Position numbers and translations under genes: made by a program. From contig DIWB01000038.1 of the NCBI GenBank assembly GCA_002428385.1, positions 15,564 to 33,868 of the forward strand: a DNA stretch of 18,305 nucleotides, written 5' to 3'. This document shows, in pieces, positions 6,904 to 13,567 of the stretch. Under the pieces are notes generated by a model. That model ran no database searches and had not been told where the DNA came from. It saw only the letters and a list, made by a program, of their open reading frames with translations. Position 1 is the stretch's first letter. Every line of letters starts with the position of its first letter. Source of the DNA: Bacteroidales bacterium UBA6117 (lineage in GTDB: Bacteria > Bacteroidota > Bacteroidia > Bacteroidales > VadinHA17).

Positions 6904-8430
6904 ATGCTGTTAATGAAGAAGTTGAGCCTTTCAATGTATCTGATGACTGTGACAGCATTACTTTCAGTTCCCTCCCTTGCCGGTGAGGGTGATCCTGCCG
7001 GCCTCACGCTCAGTCTTCCTGTAATCACAGCTATTGTAGTCATACTGCTTATAGCCCAGTATATTTTTTACCGGCTTCTGGAACGAAAGTTCAGGAGAAG
7101 GCAGGAGGAGCTTGAGCATATTATCACCAAAAAGAATGATGACCTGATCAAAATAAATGAAAAGACCGAAGCTCTCCTGGCGAATGTGCTGCCGAAAGAT
7201 ACGGCCGATGAGATTATGGCCAAGGGTAAGGCCACAAAGGTCAAGTATAATTTTGTTACTGTGTTATTCTCCGATATTCAGGGCTTTACGCAGATTGCCG
7301 AGGAGATGAATCCCGAGGTTCTGATCGATGAACTGGACAAGTTCTTTTTTCATTTTGATTCGGTGGTTGAGAAATACAGGATTGAAAAGATAAAAACCAT
7401 CGGGGATGCTTATATGTGCGCCGGAGGTATACCGGAAAAGAACAGGACCAATCCGGTTGAGGTGACCCTGGCTGCACTTGAGATGCAGGATTACATGCAT
7501 AAGCTAAAGGAAGAATCACTGGTCAGAGGGATAAAATACTGGGATATAAGGATAGGTATTCATACGGGCACTGTCATTGCCGGTGTGGTAGGGCACAAGA
7601 AGCTGTCGTATGATATCTGGGGTGATACGGTAAACATTGCAAGCCGCATGGAGTCATCGGGCGAGGGAGGCAGGATAAACATCTCGGGGGCCACCTATGA
7701 GTTTGTCAGGGATTTCTTTGAATGCGAGTACAGGGGCAGGATGCCTGTAAAGTACAAGGGTGAGCTGGACATGTATTTCGTAAAGGGCATATTACCGGAG
7801 CTCAGGGATGAGAACGGATTGCCCAACGAAATGTTCCGGTTCAAGGTTCAGATGATGAAGCTCCAGGATGTTGAGGAGAAGGTCAGCAGGTTATTTCTTG
7901 AAGAAGCTCATCCAAACCTTTATTTCCATAATGCACAATATGCCATGGGTGTAGCGGCGCAGACCGAGTTGCTTGCCATTGCCGAAGGAGTAATGCCAGA
8001 ACAGTATGTTCCCTTAAAGCTTGCTTCCGTTTTTCTGATTACAGGTTTTCTGAGGGAATATGAAAATCCGTCCGGGGCATCCTGCAGGATGATGGAGGAG
8101 ATGCTTCAGGGCTTCGGGTTTGATGATATTTTTATCAATCAGGCCAGAGAGCTTATTATCAATTCATTCGACGACAGGTATGAAACGCATTCCGACAGGA
8201 TAATGCATGATGCAAGATATGATTATCTGGGGAGGGTTGATTTCATAAAGCTGAGCGGTAAACTTTTCAGGGAGAGGAACGAGCATGGTATAAACATTGG
8301 AGCCGACCAATGGACAGAGATGCAGGAAAAGTTCCTGTCCGGTCACGATTTTCTTACAGATACAGGCAAGCTCTTACGGAGTGTCTCAATCGAAGAGCAG
8401 ACTGCCCGGCTCCGGGGAAAGGCATATTAA
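6904..8430 (+). CDS. Cyclase B: membrane-anchored class III nucleotide cyclase with a degenerate HD domain
   Basis: The 508-residue protein has a signal-peptide-like N-terminus (about 5-26; the ATG at codon 4 is an alternative start), a transmembrane helix (about 38-57), a charged linker with the LLANVLPKDTADEIM element common before such cyclase domains, then the cyclase (about 115-298) and an HD-like domain (about 338-450). All class III key residues are present: metal ligands D124 and D168, adenine-selecting K164/D237, and N244/R248. It is therefore predicted to make cAMP on the cytoplasmic face of the inner membrane. The HD domain aligns with that of cyclase A, but its metal ligands are replaced: FHNAQY (341-346) has Tyr for the second His, and FLIT (377-380) replaces the HD pair. 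DYLGR near 440 remains. It is thus probably not a hydrolase, and the domain may be regulatory. Confidence 0.9.
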   Translation: MLLMKKLSLSMYLMTVTALLSVPSLAGEGDPAGLTLSLPVITAIVVILLIAQYIFYRLLERKFRRRQEELEHIITKKNDDLIKINEKTEALLANVLPKDTADEIMAKGKATKVKYNFVTVLFSDIQGFTQIAEEMNPEVLIDELDKFFFHFDSVVEKYRIEKIKTIGDAYMCAGGIPEKNRTNPVEVTLAALEMQDYMHKLKEESLVRGIKYWDIRIGIHTGTVIAGVVGHKKLSYDIWGDTVNIASRMESSGEGGRINISGATYEFVRDFFECEYRGRMPVKYKGELDMYFVKGILPELRDENGLPNEMFRFKVQMMKLQDVEEKVSRLFLEEAHPNLYFHNAQYAMGVAAQTELLAIAEGVMPEQYVPLKLASVFLITGFLREYENPSGASCRMMEEMLQGFGFDDIFINQARELIINSFDDRYETHSDRIMHDARYDYLGRVDFIKLSGKLFRERNEHGINIGADQWTEMQEKFLSGHDFLTDTGKLLRSVSIEEQTARLRGKAY

Positions 8431-8441
8431 GGGGAGAAATC

Positions 8442-8486
8442 ATGTGCAGATTGGTTATAAAAATGTACTTTTACCGGGAATTTTAA
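8442..8486 (+). CDS. Possible 14-codon leader ORF before ilvE
   Basis: A purine-rich GGGGAG (8431-8436) lies five bases before an ATG that opens MCRLVIKMYFYREF and stops at 8484-8486, two bases before the ilvE start. It is the best Shine-Dalgarno-like site near any start in the window, and codons 4-6 read Leu-Val-Ile, the three amino acids that branched-chain aminotransferase makes or breaks down. No attenuator hairpin separates it from ilvE, so any role would be translational coupling rather than classical attenuation. It may well be chance. Confidence 0.2.
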   Translation: MCRLVIKMYFYREF

Positions 8487-8488
8487 AA

Positions 8489-9517
8489 ATGAGTATTATG
8501 GAGACTCTCGACTGGAAAAATCTGCCTTTCGGTTACATGAAAACCGATTATAACATCCGTTGTTTTTACAAGGACGGGAAATGGGGTGATCTTGAAGTAT
8601 CCAAGTCGGATCATATTGATGTTCACATAGCTGCCACCGGTCTTCATTACGGGCAGGAAGCTTTTGAGGGGCTGAAGGCCTATATGGGGAAGGATGGAAA
8701 GGTCAGGTTGTTCCGCTGGGAAGAAAATGCCTTACGGTTTGCCTTTTCTGCCGACGGTATAATGATGGCCCGGTTGCCGGAAGAAAAGTTCAGGGAAGCA
8801 GTCTTCAAAGTTGTTCAGCTTAACAATAAATTTATTCCTCCCTATGGTTCAGGCGCCTCGCTGTATATCAGGCCTTTATTATTTGGAAGCGGAGCTGAAG
8901 TTGGAGTCAAGCCGGCTTCAGAATATACATTCATAGTTTTCGTAACCCCTGTGGGCCCATACTTCAAGGGAGGGATCAAGCCGGTAAGCATGCTGATATG
9001 CAGGGATTATGACAGGGCTGCACCCAAGGGTACAGGCATTTTCAAGGTCGGAGGCAATTATGCAGCCAGTCTGAGGGCAGGAATGGCAGCAAAGCACGGA
9101 GGTTATGCAAGCACCATCTTTCTTGATGCAAAGAGGAAGAAGTACATCGATGAATGCGGCCCGGCCAACTTCTTCGGAATAAAAGACAATACTTACATCA
9201 CCCCAAAATCGGAATCAATCCTCCGATCAATAACGAACATGAGTCTGATTGAAGTCGCCGGCTCTCTCGGGATTAAAACATCGCGCAGAAGGGTACCGGT
9301 TGAGGAGCTCGCGGAGTTCTCGGAGGCCGGTGCATGCGGAACAGCAGCCGTAATAAGTCCCATTGCAAAGATCGTGGATCCGGATAAGAACAAGATCTAT
9401 GAATATTGCAAAGACGGGAAACCCGGACCGGTTACCATGAAGCTTTACAACAAGCTGGTTGGAATCCAGTACGGTGATCTTGAGGATGAATTCGGCTGGA
9501 TAACCGTCGTGGAATAA
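8489..9517 (+). CDS. ilvE: Branched-chain amino acid aminotransferase
   Basis: From ATG 8489 the product is 342 residues, normal for fold-type IV PLP aminotransferases of the BCAT group. ATG 8498 (METLDWKNL) is an equally plausible start. An upstream in-frame ATG at 8297 would run through the end of cyclase B and is unlikely. Family motifs are GLHYGQEAFEGLKAY (51-65), YIRPLLFGSG (126-135), the PLP lysine K186 within FKVGGNYAASLRAG, DECGPANFF (221-229) and EAGACGTAAVISPI (279-292). The enzyme transfers amino groups between leucine, isoleucine or valine and 2-oxoglutarate in the cytoplasm, the last step of their synthesis or first of their breakdown. ftsX starts 18 bp downstream, so it probably leads or joins the transcript running to queA. 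Confidence 0.93.
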   Translation: MSIMETLDWKNLPFGYMKTDYNIRCFYKDGKWGDLEVSKSDHIDVHIAATGLHYGQEAFEGLKAYMGKDGKVRLFRWEENALRFAFSADGIMMARLPEEKFREAVFKVVQLNNKFIPPYGSGASLYIRPLLFGSGAEVGVKPASEYTFIVFVTPVGPYFKGGIKPVSMLICRDYDRAAPKGTGIFKVGGNYAASLRAGMAAKHGGYASTIFLDAKRKKYIDECGPANFFGIKDNTYITPKSESILRSITNMSLIEVAGSLGIKTSRRRVPVEELAEFSEAGACGTAAVISPIAKIVDPDKNKIYEYCKDGKPGPVTMKLYNKLVGIQYGDLEDEFGWITVVE

Positions 9518-9535
9518 TCAGGCTGTTCATCGGAT

Positions 9536-10414
9536 ATGAAAAGCAAGGAAACAGGATTTTCAAAGGCCCGGCTGGGAGGATCTTATCTGACGCTGGTGAT
9601 CAGCGTTTCGCTGGTGCTTTTTCTGTTGGGGATACTGGGTCTGGTGCTTATCAATGCAAAGGAACTGTCGGATTATTTCAGAGAAAGCCTGTCATTCTCC
9701 GTGATCCTCGATGAGGATGCCAGGGAAGCGGATATCAGGATGCTTCAGAAGGACCTGGATGCAAAATCATATGTGAAATCGACAGAATATGTTTCGCGCG
9801 ACGATGCGGCTGTTAAGATGAAGGAAGAGATGGGAGAGGATTTCATCAGTTTTCTTGGCGACAATCCCCTTCCGCCCTCAATCGATGTTTACCTGTATGC
9901 AGGCTATACAAACCGCGACAGTGTTGGAAAGTTTGAGAAATACATACTTGAATATCCTTTTGTAAAGGAAGTCTGGTATGAAGATTCACTCCTGTACCTG
10001 ATAAACGAGAACGTCAGGAAGATCAGCATTTTCCTTCTTATCATCAGCTCATTCCTCTTTCTTATCGCAGTCACTATTATCAACAATACAATCAGGCTTG
10101 CGATTTATTCAAAGCGTTTTCTGATCCGCACCATGCAGCTTGTCGGAGCAACAAGGTCGTTTATCAGAAAGCCTTTCCTTATCCGGAGTGTTTATCATGG
10201 TGTTCTGGCTTCACTTATCGCAATGCTCCTGTTGATAGGCTTGCTTTATCTGATCGAAAAGGAATTTCTGATGCTCTTCTCTTTTGAAAGCACCAGGCTG
10301 CTGCTGCTTCTGGGCGCTGTTCTGGTTCTGGCAGGTATCCTGATAAATCTCGTTTCAACCTTTCTGTCTGTTAACCGTTACCTCGATATTTCTGAAGATA
10401 AATTATATAATTAA
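9536..10414 (+). CDS. ftsX: Cell division protein FtsX (permease-like)
   Basis: The 292-residue protein has the FtsX topology: a short cytoplasmic N-terminus, TM1 (about 18-40), a periplasmic domain of about 120 residues, then TM2 (about 162-186), TM3 (about 222-240) and TM4 (about 254-276). The conserved MQLVGATRSFIRKPFLIRS stretch follows TM2 (200-218). FtsX pairs with the ATPase FtsE in the inner membrane at the division site and regulates peptidoglycan hydrolases. No ftsE is next to it here. It sits 3 bp before the DUF3098 gene, in the order ftsX-DUF3098-uppP that is recurrent in Bacteroidota. I recognise it by family pattern and topology, not by an alignment. Confidence 0.88.
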   Translation: MKSKETGFSKARLGGSYLTLVISVSLVLFLLGILGLVLINAKELSDYFRESLSFSVILDEDAREADIRMLQKDLDAKSYVKSTEYVSRDDAAVKMKEEMGEDFISFLGDNPLPPSIDVYLYAGYTNRDSVGKFEKYILEYPFVKEVWYEDSLLYLINENVRKISIFLLIISSFLFLIAVTIINNTIRLAIYSKRFLIRTMQLVGATRSFIRKPFLIRSVYHGVLASLIAMLLLIGLLYLIEKEFLMLFSFESTRLLLLLGAVLVLAGILINLVSTFLSVNRYLDISEDKLYN

Positions 10415-10417
10415 GTC

Positions 10418-10684
10418 ATGGCTGCAAAAAATGAAAACAAGGATAAGCTGAATTTTGCCCTGGGTCCTGAGAACTACAAGCTTCTTGCCATAGGCTTTGC
10501 TATTATTGTGGCGGGATTCCTTCTTATGCTCGGGGGAAAATCGGAAGATCCAAATGAATTCAGTGACAAAATATTCAGTTTCAGAAGGATTACCCTGGCG
10601 CCCATTATCGTCCTGATCGGATTCATATTTGAGATATGGGCGATAATGAAGAAGCCCCGGGATGCAAAAAATAAACAGGAGTAA
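10418..10684 (+). CDS. DUF3098 small membrane protein
   Basis: This 88-residue protein has a charged N-terminus and two hydrophobic helices (about 21-39 and 59-77), separated by a short polar loop containing FSFRRITLAPIIV, with a lysine-rich C-terminal tail. It matches DUF3098, a small Bacteroidota family of unknown function typically found between ftsX and uppP. Both termini are predicted to be cytoplasmic. Spacing of 3 bp to ftsX and 6 bp to uppP argues for strict co-expression, so an accessory role in division or lipid-carrier recycling is plausible, but nothing in the sequence shows it. Confidence 0.82.
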   Translation: MAAKNENKDKLNFALGPENYKLLAIGFAIIVAGFLLMLGGKSEDPNEFSDKIFSFRRITLAPIIVLIGFIFEIWAIMKKPRDAKNKQE

Positions 10685-10690
10685 TTCCAA

Positions 10691-11473
10691 ATGAATATTT
10701 TTGAAGCAATTATCCTTGGCCTGCTCCAGGGACTGACAGAATTCCTTCCCGTAAGTAGTTCCGGGCATCTGGAGATCGGAAAAGTATTGTTCGAACTTGA
10801 CAAGGGGAAAAACTTCTATTTCACGGTTGCTGTTCACGGGGCGACCGTTCTAAGCACACTTGTGGTTTTCCGCAGGGAGTTGCTTCAGCTGATCAGAGGT
10901 GTTTTTAAATTCAGGTTAAACGAAGAGACCATCTACGTCCTTAAGATAATGGTATCGATGATACCCATAGCTGTAGTAGGCTTTCTTTTCAGGGAACAGG
11001 TTGAAGGACTGTACAACGGGAACATGCTGTTCATAGGTCTGATGCTGATTGTAACATCATTACTTCTTGCTGCCGGTCATTTTTCAGCCAGGAAGGAGCG
11101 AAGCATCGGGTACCTTGACGCATTTGTTATAGGAATAGCTCAGGCTATAGCTGTTATTCCCGGCATTTCAAGATCGGGAGCTACAATTTCAACGGGGATG
11201 ATGCTTGGCAACCGTAAGGAAGAACTGGCAAGGTTTTCGTTCCTGATGGTTCTCATACCGATTCTTGGAGCTAATTTGCTTGAGCTTTTTTCAGTAACTG
11301 ATAAAACAACTGTCAGCATCAGTCCGGTCATTCTTATTGCGGGCTCACTTGCAGCTTTCATTGCAGGCTATGCTGCCTGCAGGTGGATGATCAGCATTGT
11401 AAGAAAGAGCAAGATGATCTGGTTTGCGGCTTATTGTTTTCTGGTTGGTTTGCTTACCATTTTTTTCCTTTAG
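10691..11473 (+). CDS. uppP: Undecaprenyl-diphosphatase UppP (BacA type)
   Basis: The 260-residue polytopic membrane protein begins MNIFEAIILGLLQGLTEFLPVSSSGH, which contains the family's (E/Q)xxxE active-site motif (Q13 to E17) and SSSGH. The second signature, PGISRSGAT (157-165), supplies the catalytic Arg161. Roughly seven to eight hydrophobic helices follow the usual spacing. The enzyme dephosphorylates undecaprenyl diphosphate, recycling the lipid carrier for peptidoglycan and other envelope polymers, and is the classic bacitracin-resistance protein BacA. Its stop codon is immediately followed by the truB ATG, so translational coupling is likely. Length is typical. Confidence 0.95.
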   Translation: MNIFEAIILGLLQGLTEFLPVSSSGHLEIGKVLFELDKGKNFYFTVAVHGATVLSTLVVFRRELLQLIRGVFKFRLNEETIYVLKIMVSMIPIAVVGFLFREQVEGLYNGNMLFIGLMLIVTSLLLAAGHFSARKERSIGYLDAFVIGIAQAIAVIPGISRSGATISTGMMLGNRKEELARFSFLMVLIPILGANLLELFSVTDKTTVSISPVILIAGSLAAFIAGYAACRWMISIVRKSKMIWFAAYCFLVGLLTIFFL

Positions 11474-12199
11474 ATGTTGTTTCAGGATAGTATGGATTTT
11501 GAGGCAGGGCAGGTGCTGTTGTTTGACAAACCCCTGTACTGGACCTCGTTTGACCTTGTGAACAAGGTCAGAATAATGATCAGGAGCGCGCTTGGAATTA
11601 AGAAAATCAAGACGGGTCACGCCGGGACGCTTGATCCTCTTGCCAGTGGTCTGCTTATCATTTGCACCGGAAGGGCAACCAAGCGGATAGAGGAGTTCAG
11701 GGATCTCGACAAGGAATATGTTGCAGCCATCCGGCTCGGGGAGACCACCCCTTCACACGACCGCGAGACGGAGGTCGACGGGCGCTTTCCCGTTGAACAT
11801 ATTAATGAAGAACTTGTTATACACATAATGAACGGTTTTCTGGGGGAGCAAAAGCAGGTGCCTCCGGTCCACTCGGCAAAAATGGTTGAAGGGAAGCGGG
11901 CATACGAATATGCAAGGAAAGGTATTGAGAAGGAGATGACACCGGTCACGGTCCATTTCAGGGAGTTGGAGCTAATGGCAGTCGACATGCCTGATATAAC
12001 TGTCAGGATTGTCTGCAGCAAGGGGACTTATGTAAGATCTTTTGCAAGGGATCTGGGCCTGGCTCTCGGAAGCGGAGCCTGTCTGACCGGTCTGGTACGG
12101 ACTGCAATCGGTCAATATAAATTAAATGATGCCTTTTCTCTTGAAAAATTTGAAAATTTCGTTAAAGAAATGAAACATATTGGAAAATCATCCGTATAA
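11474..12199 (+). CDS. truB: tRNA pseudouridine(55) synthase TruB
   Basis: The 241-residue protein has the TruB catalytic block KTGHAGTLDPLASG (46-59) with the nucleophile Asp54. An early FDKPLYWTSFD, then YVAAIRLG (82-89), QVPPVHSAKMVEGKRAYEYARKG (128-150), and CSKGTYVRSFARDLG (181-195) complete the TruB fold. It isomerises U55 to pseudouridine in the T-loop of tRNAs. At this length it lacks the longer C-terminal extension of E. coli TruB, as is usual in Bacteroidota. The ATG directly abuts the uppP stop; an in-frame ATG at 11492 (MDFEAGQVLLF) is an alternative start. Confidence 0.95.
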   Translation: MLFQDSMDFEAGQVLLFDKPLYWTSFDLVNKVRIMIRSALGIKKIKTGHAGTLDPLASGLLIICTGRATKRIEEFRDLDKEYVAAIRLGETTPSHDRETEVDGRFPVEHINEELVIHIMNGFLGEQKQVPPVHSAKMVEGKRAYEYARKGIEKEMTPVTVHFRELELMAVDMPDITVRIVCSKGTYVRSFARDLGLALGSGACLTGLVRTAIGQYKLNDAFSLEKFENFVKEMKHIGKSSV

Positions 12200-12234
12200 A
12201 GGATTTCATAAAAACAAATATCAATAATCGGTAT

Positions 12235-13284
12235 ATGAAACTATCGCAATTCAGGTATAATTTGCCACAGGAGCTGATTGCTCTTTATCCGGCTGCCAAC
12301 AGGGATGAATCGAGGCTGTTTGTTGTAAACAGGAAAACGGGAAAATTTGAGCACAAGGTATTCAAGGAGATCACGGATTTTTTTTCTGAGCATGATGTTC
12401 TGGTATTTAATAACACGAAGGTTTTTCCGGCCAGGTTATATGGAAACAAGGAAAAGACAGGAGCTGAAATAGAAGTTTTTCTTTTGAGAGAGCTTAACAG
12501 GGAGCAGAGGTTATGGGATGTTCTGGTTGATCCGGCAAGGAAGATCAGGATCGGAAACAAGCTTTATTTCGGTGAGGATGATCTGCTTGTCGCAGAGGTA
12601 ATTGACAATACCACGTCGAGGGGAAGGACCCTGAGGTTTTTATTCGATGGTACATACGAGGAATTCAAGCAGACATTGTACAGTCTGGGTGAAACACCCC
12701 TTCCCAAGTTTATAAACAGGCCGGTTGAACCGGAGGACAGTGAGCGTTATCAGACCATATTTGCAAAGCATGAGGGAGCAGTGGCGGCGCCGACGGCAGG
12801 ACTTCATTTCAGCAGGGAACTGCTTAAAAAACTGGAGATTATCGGTGTTGAGTTTGCCGAAATTACCCTTCATGTCGGACTTGGCAATTTCCGGAGTGTC
12901 GATGTAGAGGATCTGACCAAGCACAAGGTTGATTCGGAGAGGATAAGAATCACCGAGGAGTCTGCTGAAATGGTAAACAAGGCCAAGGACAACAGGTATA
13001 AGGTTTGTGCAGTGGGAACGACGGTGGTAAGGACTCTTGAAAGTTCCGTATCCACCACGGGATATCTCAAGCCATTTGACGGATGGACGAATAAATTCAT
13101 CTTTCCTCCATACGAATTCAAGGTTCCTGACATGATGATAAGCAACTTCCATCTTCCATACTCTACACTTCTCATGATGGTGGCCGCGTTTGCCGGTTAT
13201 GATCTGCTTTTTGACGCCTACAAGACGGCAGTAAAGGAGAAATACAGGTTCGGAACATATGGTGATGCAATGCTGATAATTTAG
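12235..13284 (+). CDS. queA: S-adenosylmethionine:tRNA ribosyltransferase-isomerase QueA
   Basis: The 349-residue protein has QueA hallmarks: MKLSQFRYNLPQELIALYP at the start, LVFNNTKVFPARLYG, the AAPTAGLHFS motif near residue 184, ITLHVGLGNFRSV, and the C-terminal ISNFHLPYSTLLMMV and YRFGTYGDAMLI. QueA transfers the ribosyl part of S-adenosylmethionine to preQ1-modified tRNA to form epoxyqueuosine, the penultimate step of queuosine synthesis. Length and termini are normal. It follows truB by 35 bp and is the last gene of the run, closed by the hairpin at 13314-13343. Placing two tRNA-modifying enzymes behind uppP is a recurrent Bacteroidota arrangement rather than a functional pathway. Confidence 0.95.
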   Translation: MKLSQFRYNLPQELIALYPAANRDESRLFVVNRKTGKFEHKVFKEITDFFSEHDVLVFNNTKVFPARLYGNKEKTGAEIEVFLLRELNREQRLWDVLVDPARKIRIGNKLYFGEDDLLVAEVIDNTTSRGRTLRFLFDGTYEEFKQTLYSLGETPLPKFINRPVEPEDSERYQTIFAKHEGAVAAPTAGLHFSRELLKKLEIIGVEFAEITLHVGLGNFRSVDVEDLTKHKVDSERIRITEESAEMVNKAKDNRYKVCAVGTTVVRTLESSVSTTGYLKPFDGWTNKFIFPPYEFKVPDMMISNFHLPYSTLLMMVAAFAGYDLLFDAYKTAVKEKYRFGTYGDAMLII

Positions 13285-13313
13285 TATCGACGGAAGTCTT
13301 TTATATTCTGTGT

Positions 13314-13343
13314 GCCGGTTGGATTATTTCAACCGGCTTTTTT
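13314..13343 (+). terminator. Rho-independent terminator after queA
   Basis: An 8-bp perfect stem (GCCGGTTG at 13314-13321 pairing with CAACCGGC at 13330-13337) closes an 8-nt loop and is followed directly by six T residues (13338-13343). It begins 30 bp after the queA stop and should end the transcript from the upstream gene run. Confidence 0.9.
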
Positions 13344-13402
13344 ATTGTTAATAAAATGTTAGTAACAAACAAGAAAAGCAGCAGGTTAACCGTTATTAGC
13401 AG

Positions 13403-13463
13403 GGCTTGAATCAATAAAGAAAGACTGTCCGGTAAGCCAATGGAATAGCGGACCGGATTTTTT
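13403..13463 (+). promoter_or_regulatory. Possible structured leader or terminator-like element upstream of the giant surface-protein gene
   Basis: The DNA between the queA terminator and the next gene (13344-13567) holds no credible gene. Within it TCCGGT (13428-13433) can pair with ACCGGA (13452-13457), which is followed by six Ts (13458-13463), giving a terminator-like shape with a long 18-nt loop. GGCTT (13403-13407) can also pair with AAGCC (13434-13438). The two helices interleave as an H-type pseudoknot with no base between 13433 and 13434. No known riboswitch consensus was recognised. A degenerate promoter-like TTG (13471-13473) and TAGTTTG (13489-13495) lie downstream, so it is unclear whether this element is transcribed with the gene. 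Confidence 0.3.
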
Positions 13464-13567
13464 AGCCGTGTTGAAAAATTTAACCTGGTAGTTTGATTGG
13501 TAACAGGAACATAGGAATTGTTAACGTGTCAGCGCGTGGAGATCTGATAATCAGGAACCTGAACAGC

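Noticed and set aside
8297..8488. N-terminal extension of ilvE from ATG 8297
   Set aside because: It is an out-of-frame reading of the end of cyclase B; the family N-terminus starts at 8489 or 8498.
12640..13152. 170-codon minus-strand ORF
   Set aside because: It is antisense to queA and has no recognisable domain.
13356..13409. 17-codon ORF after the queA terminator
   Set aside because: No ribosome-binding site, no recognisable peptide, and it overlaps the putative structured leader.
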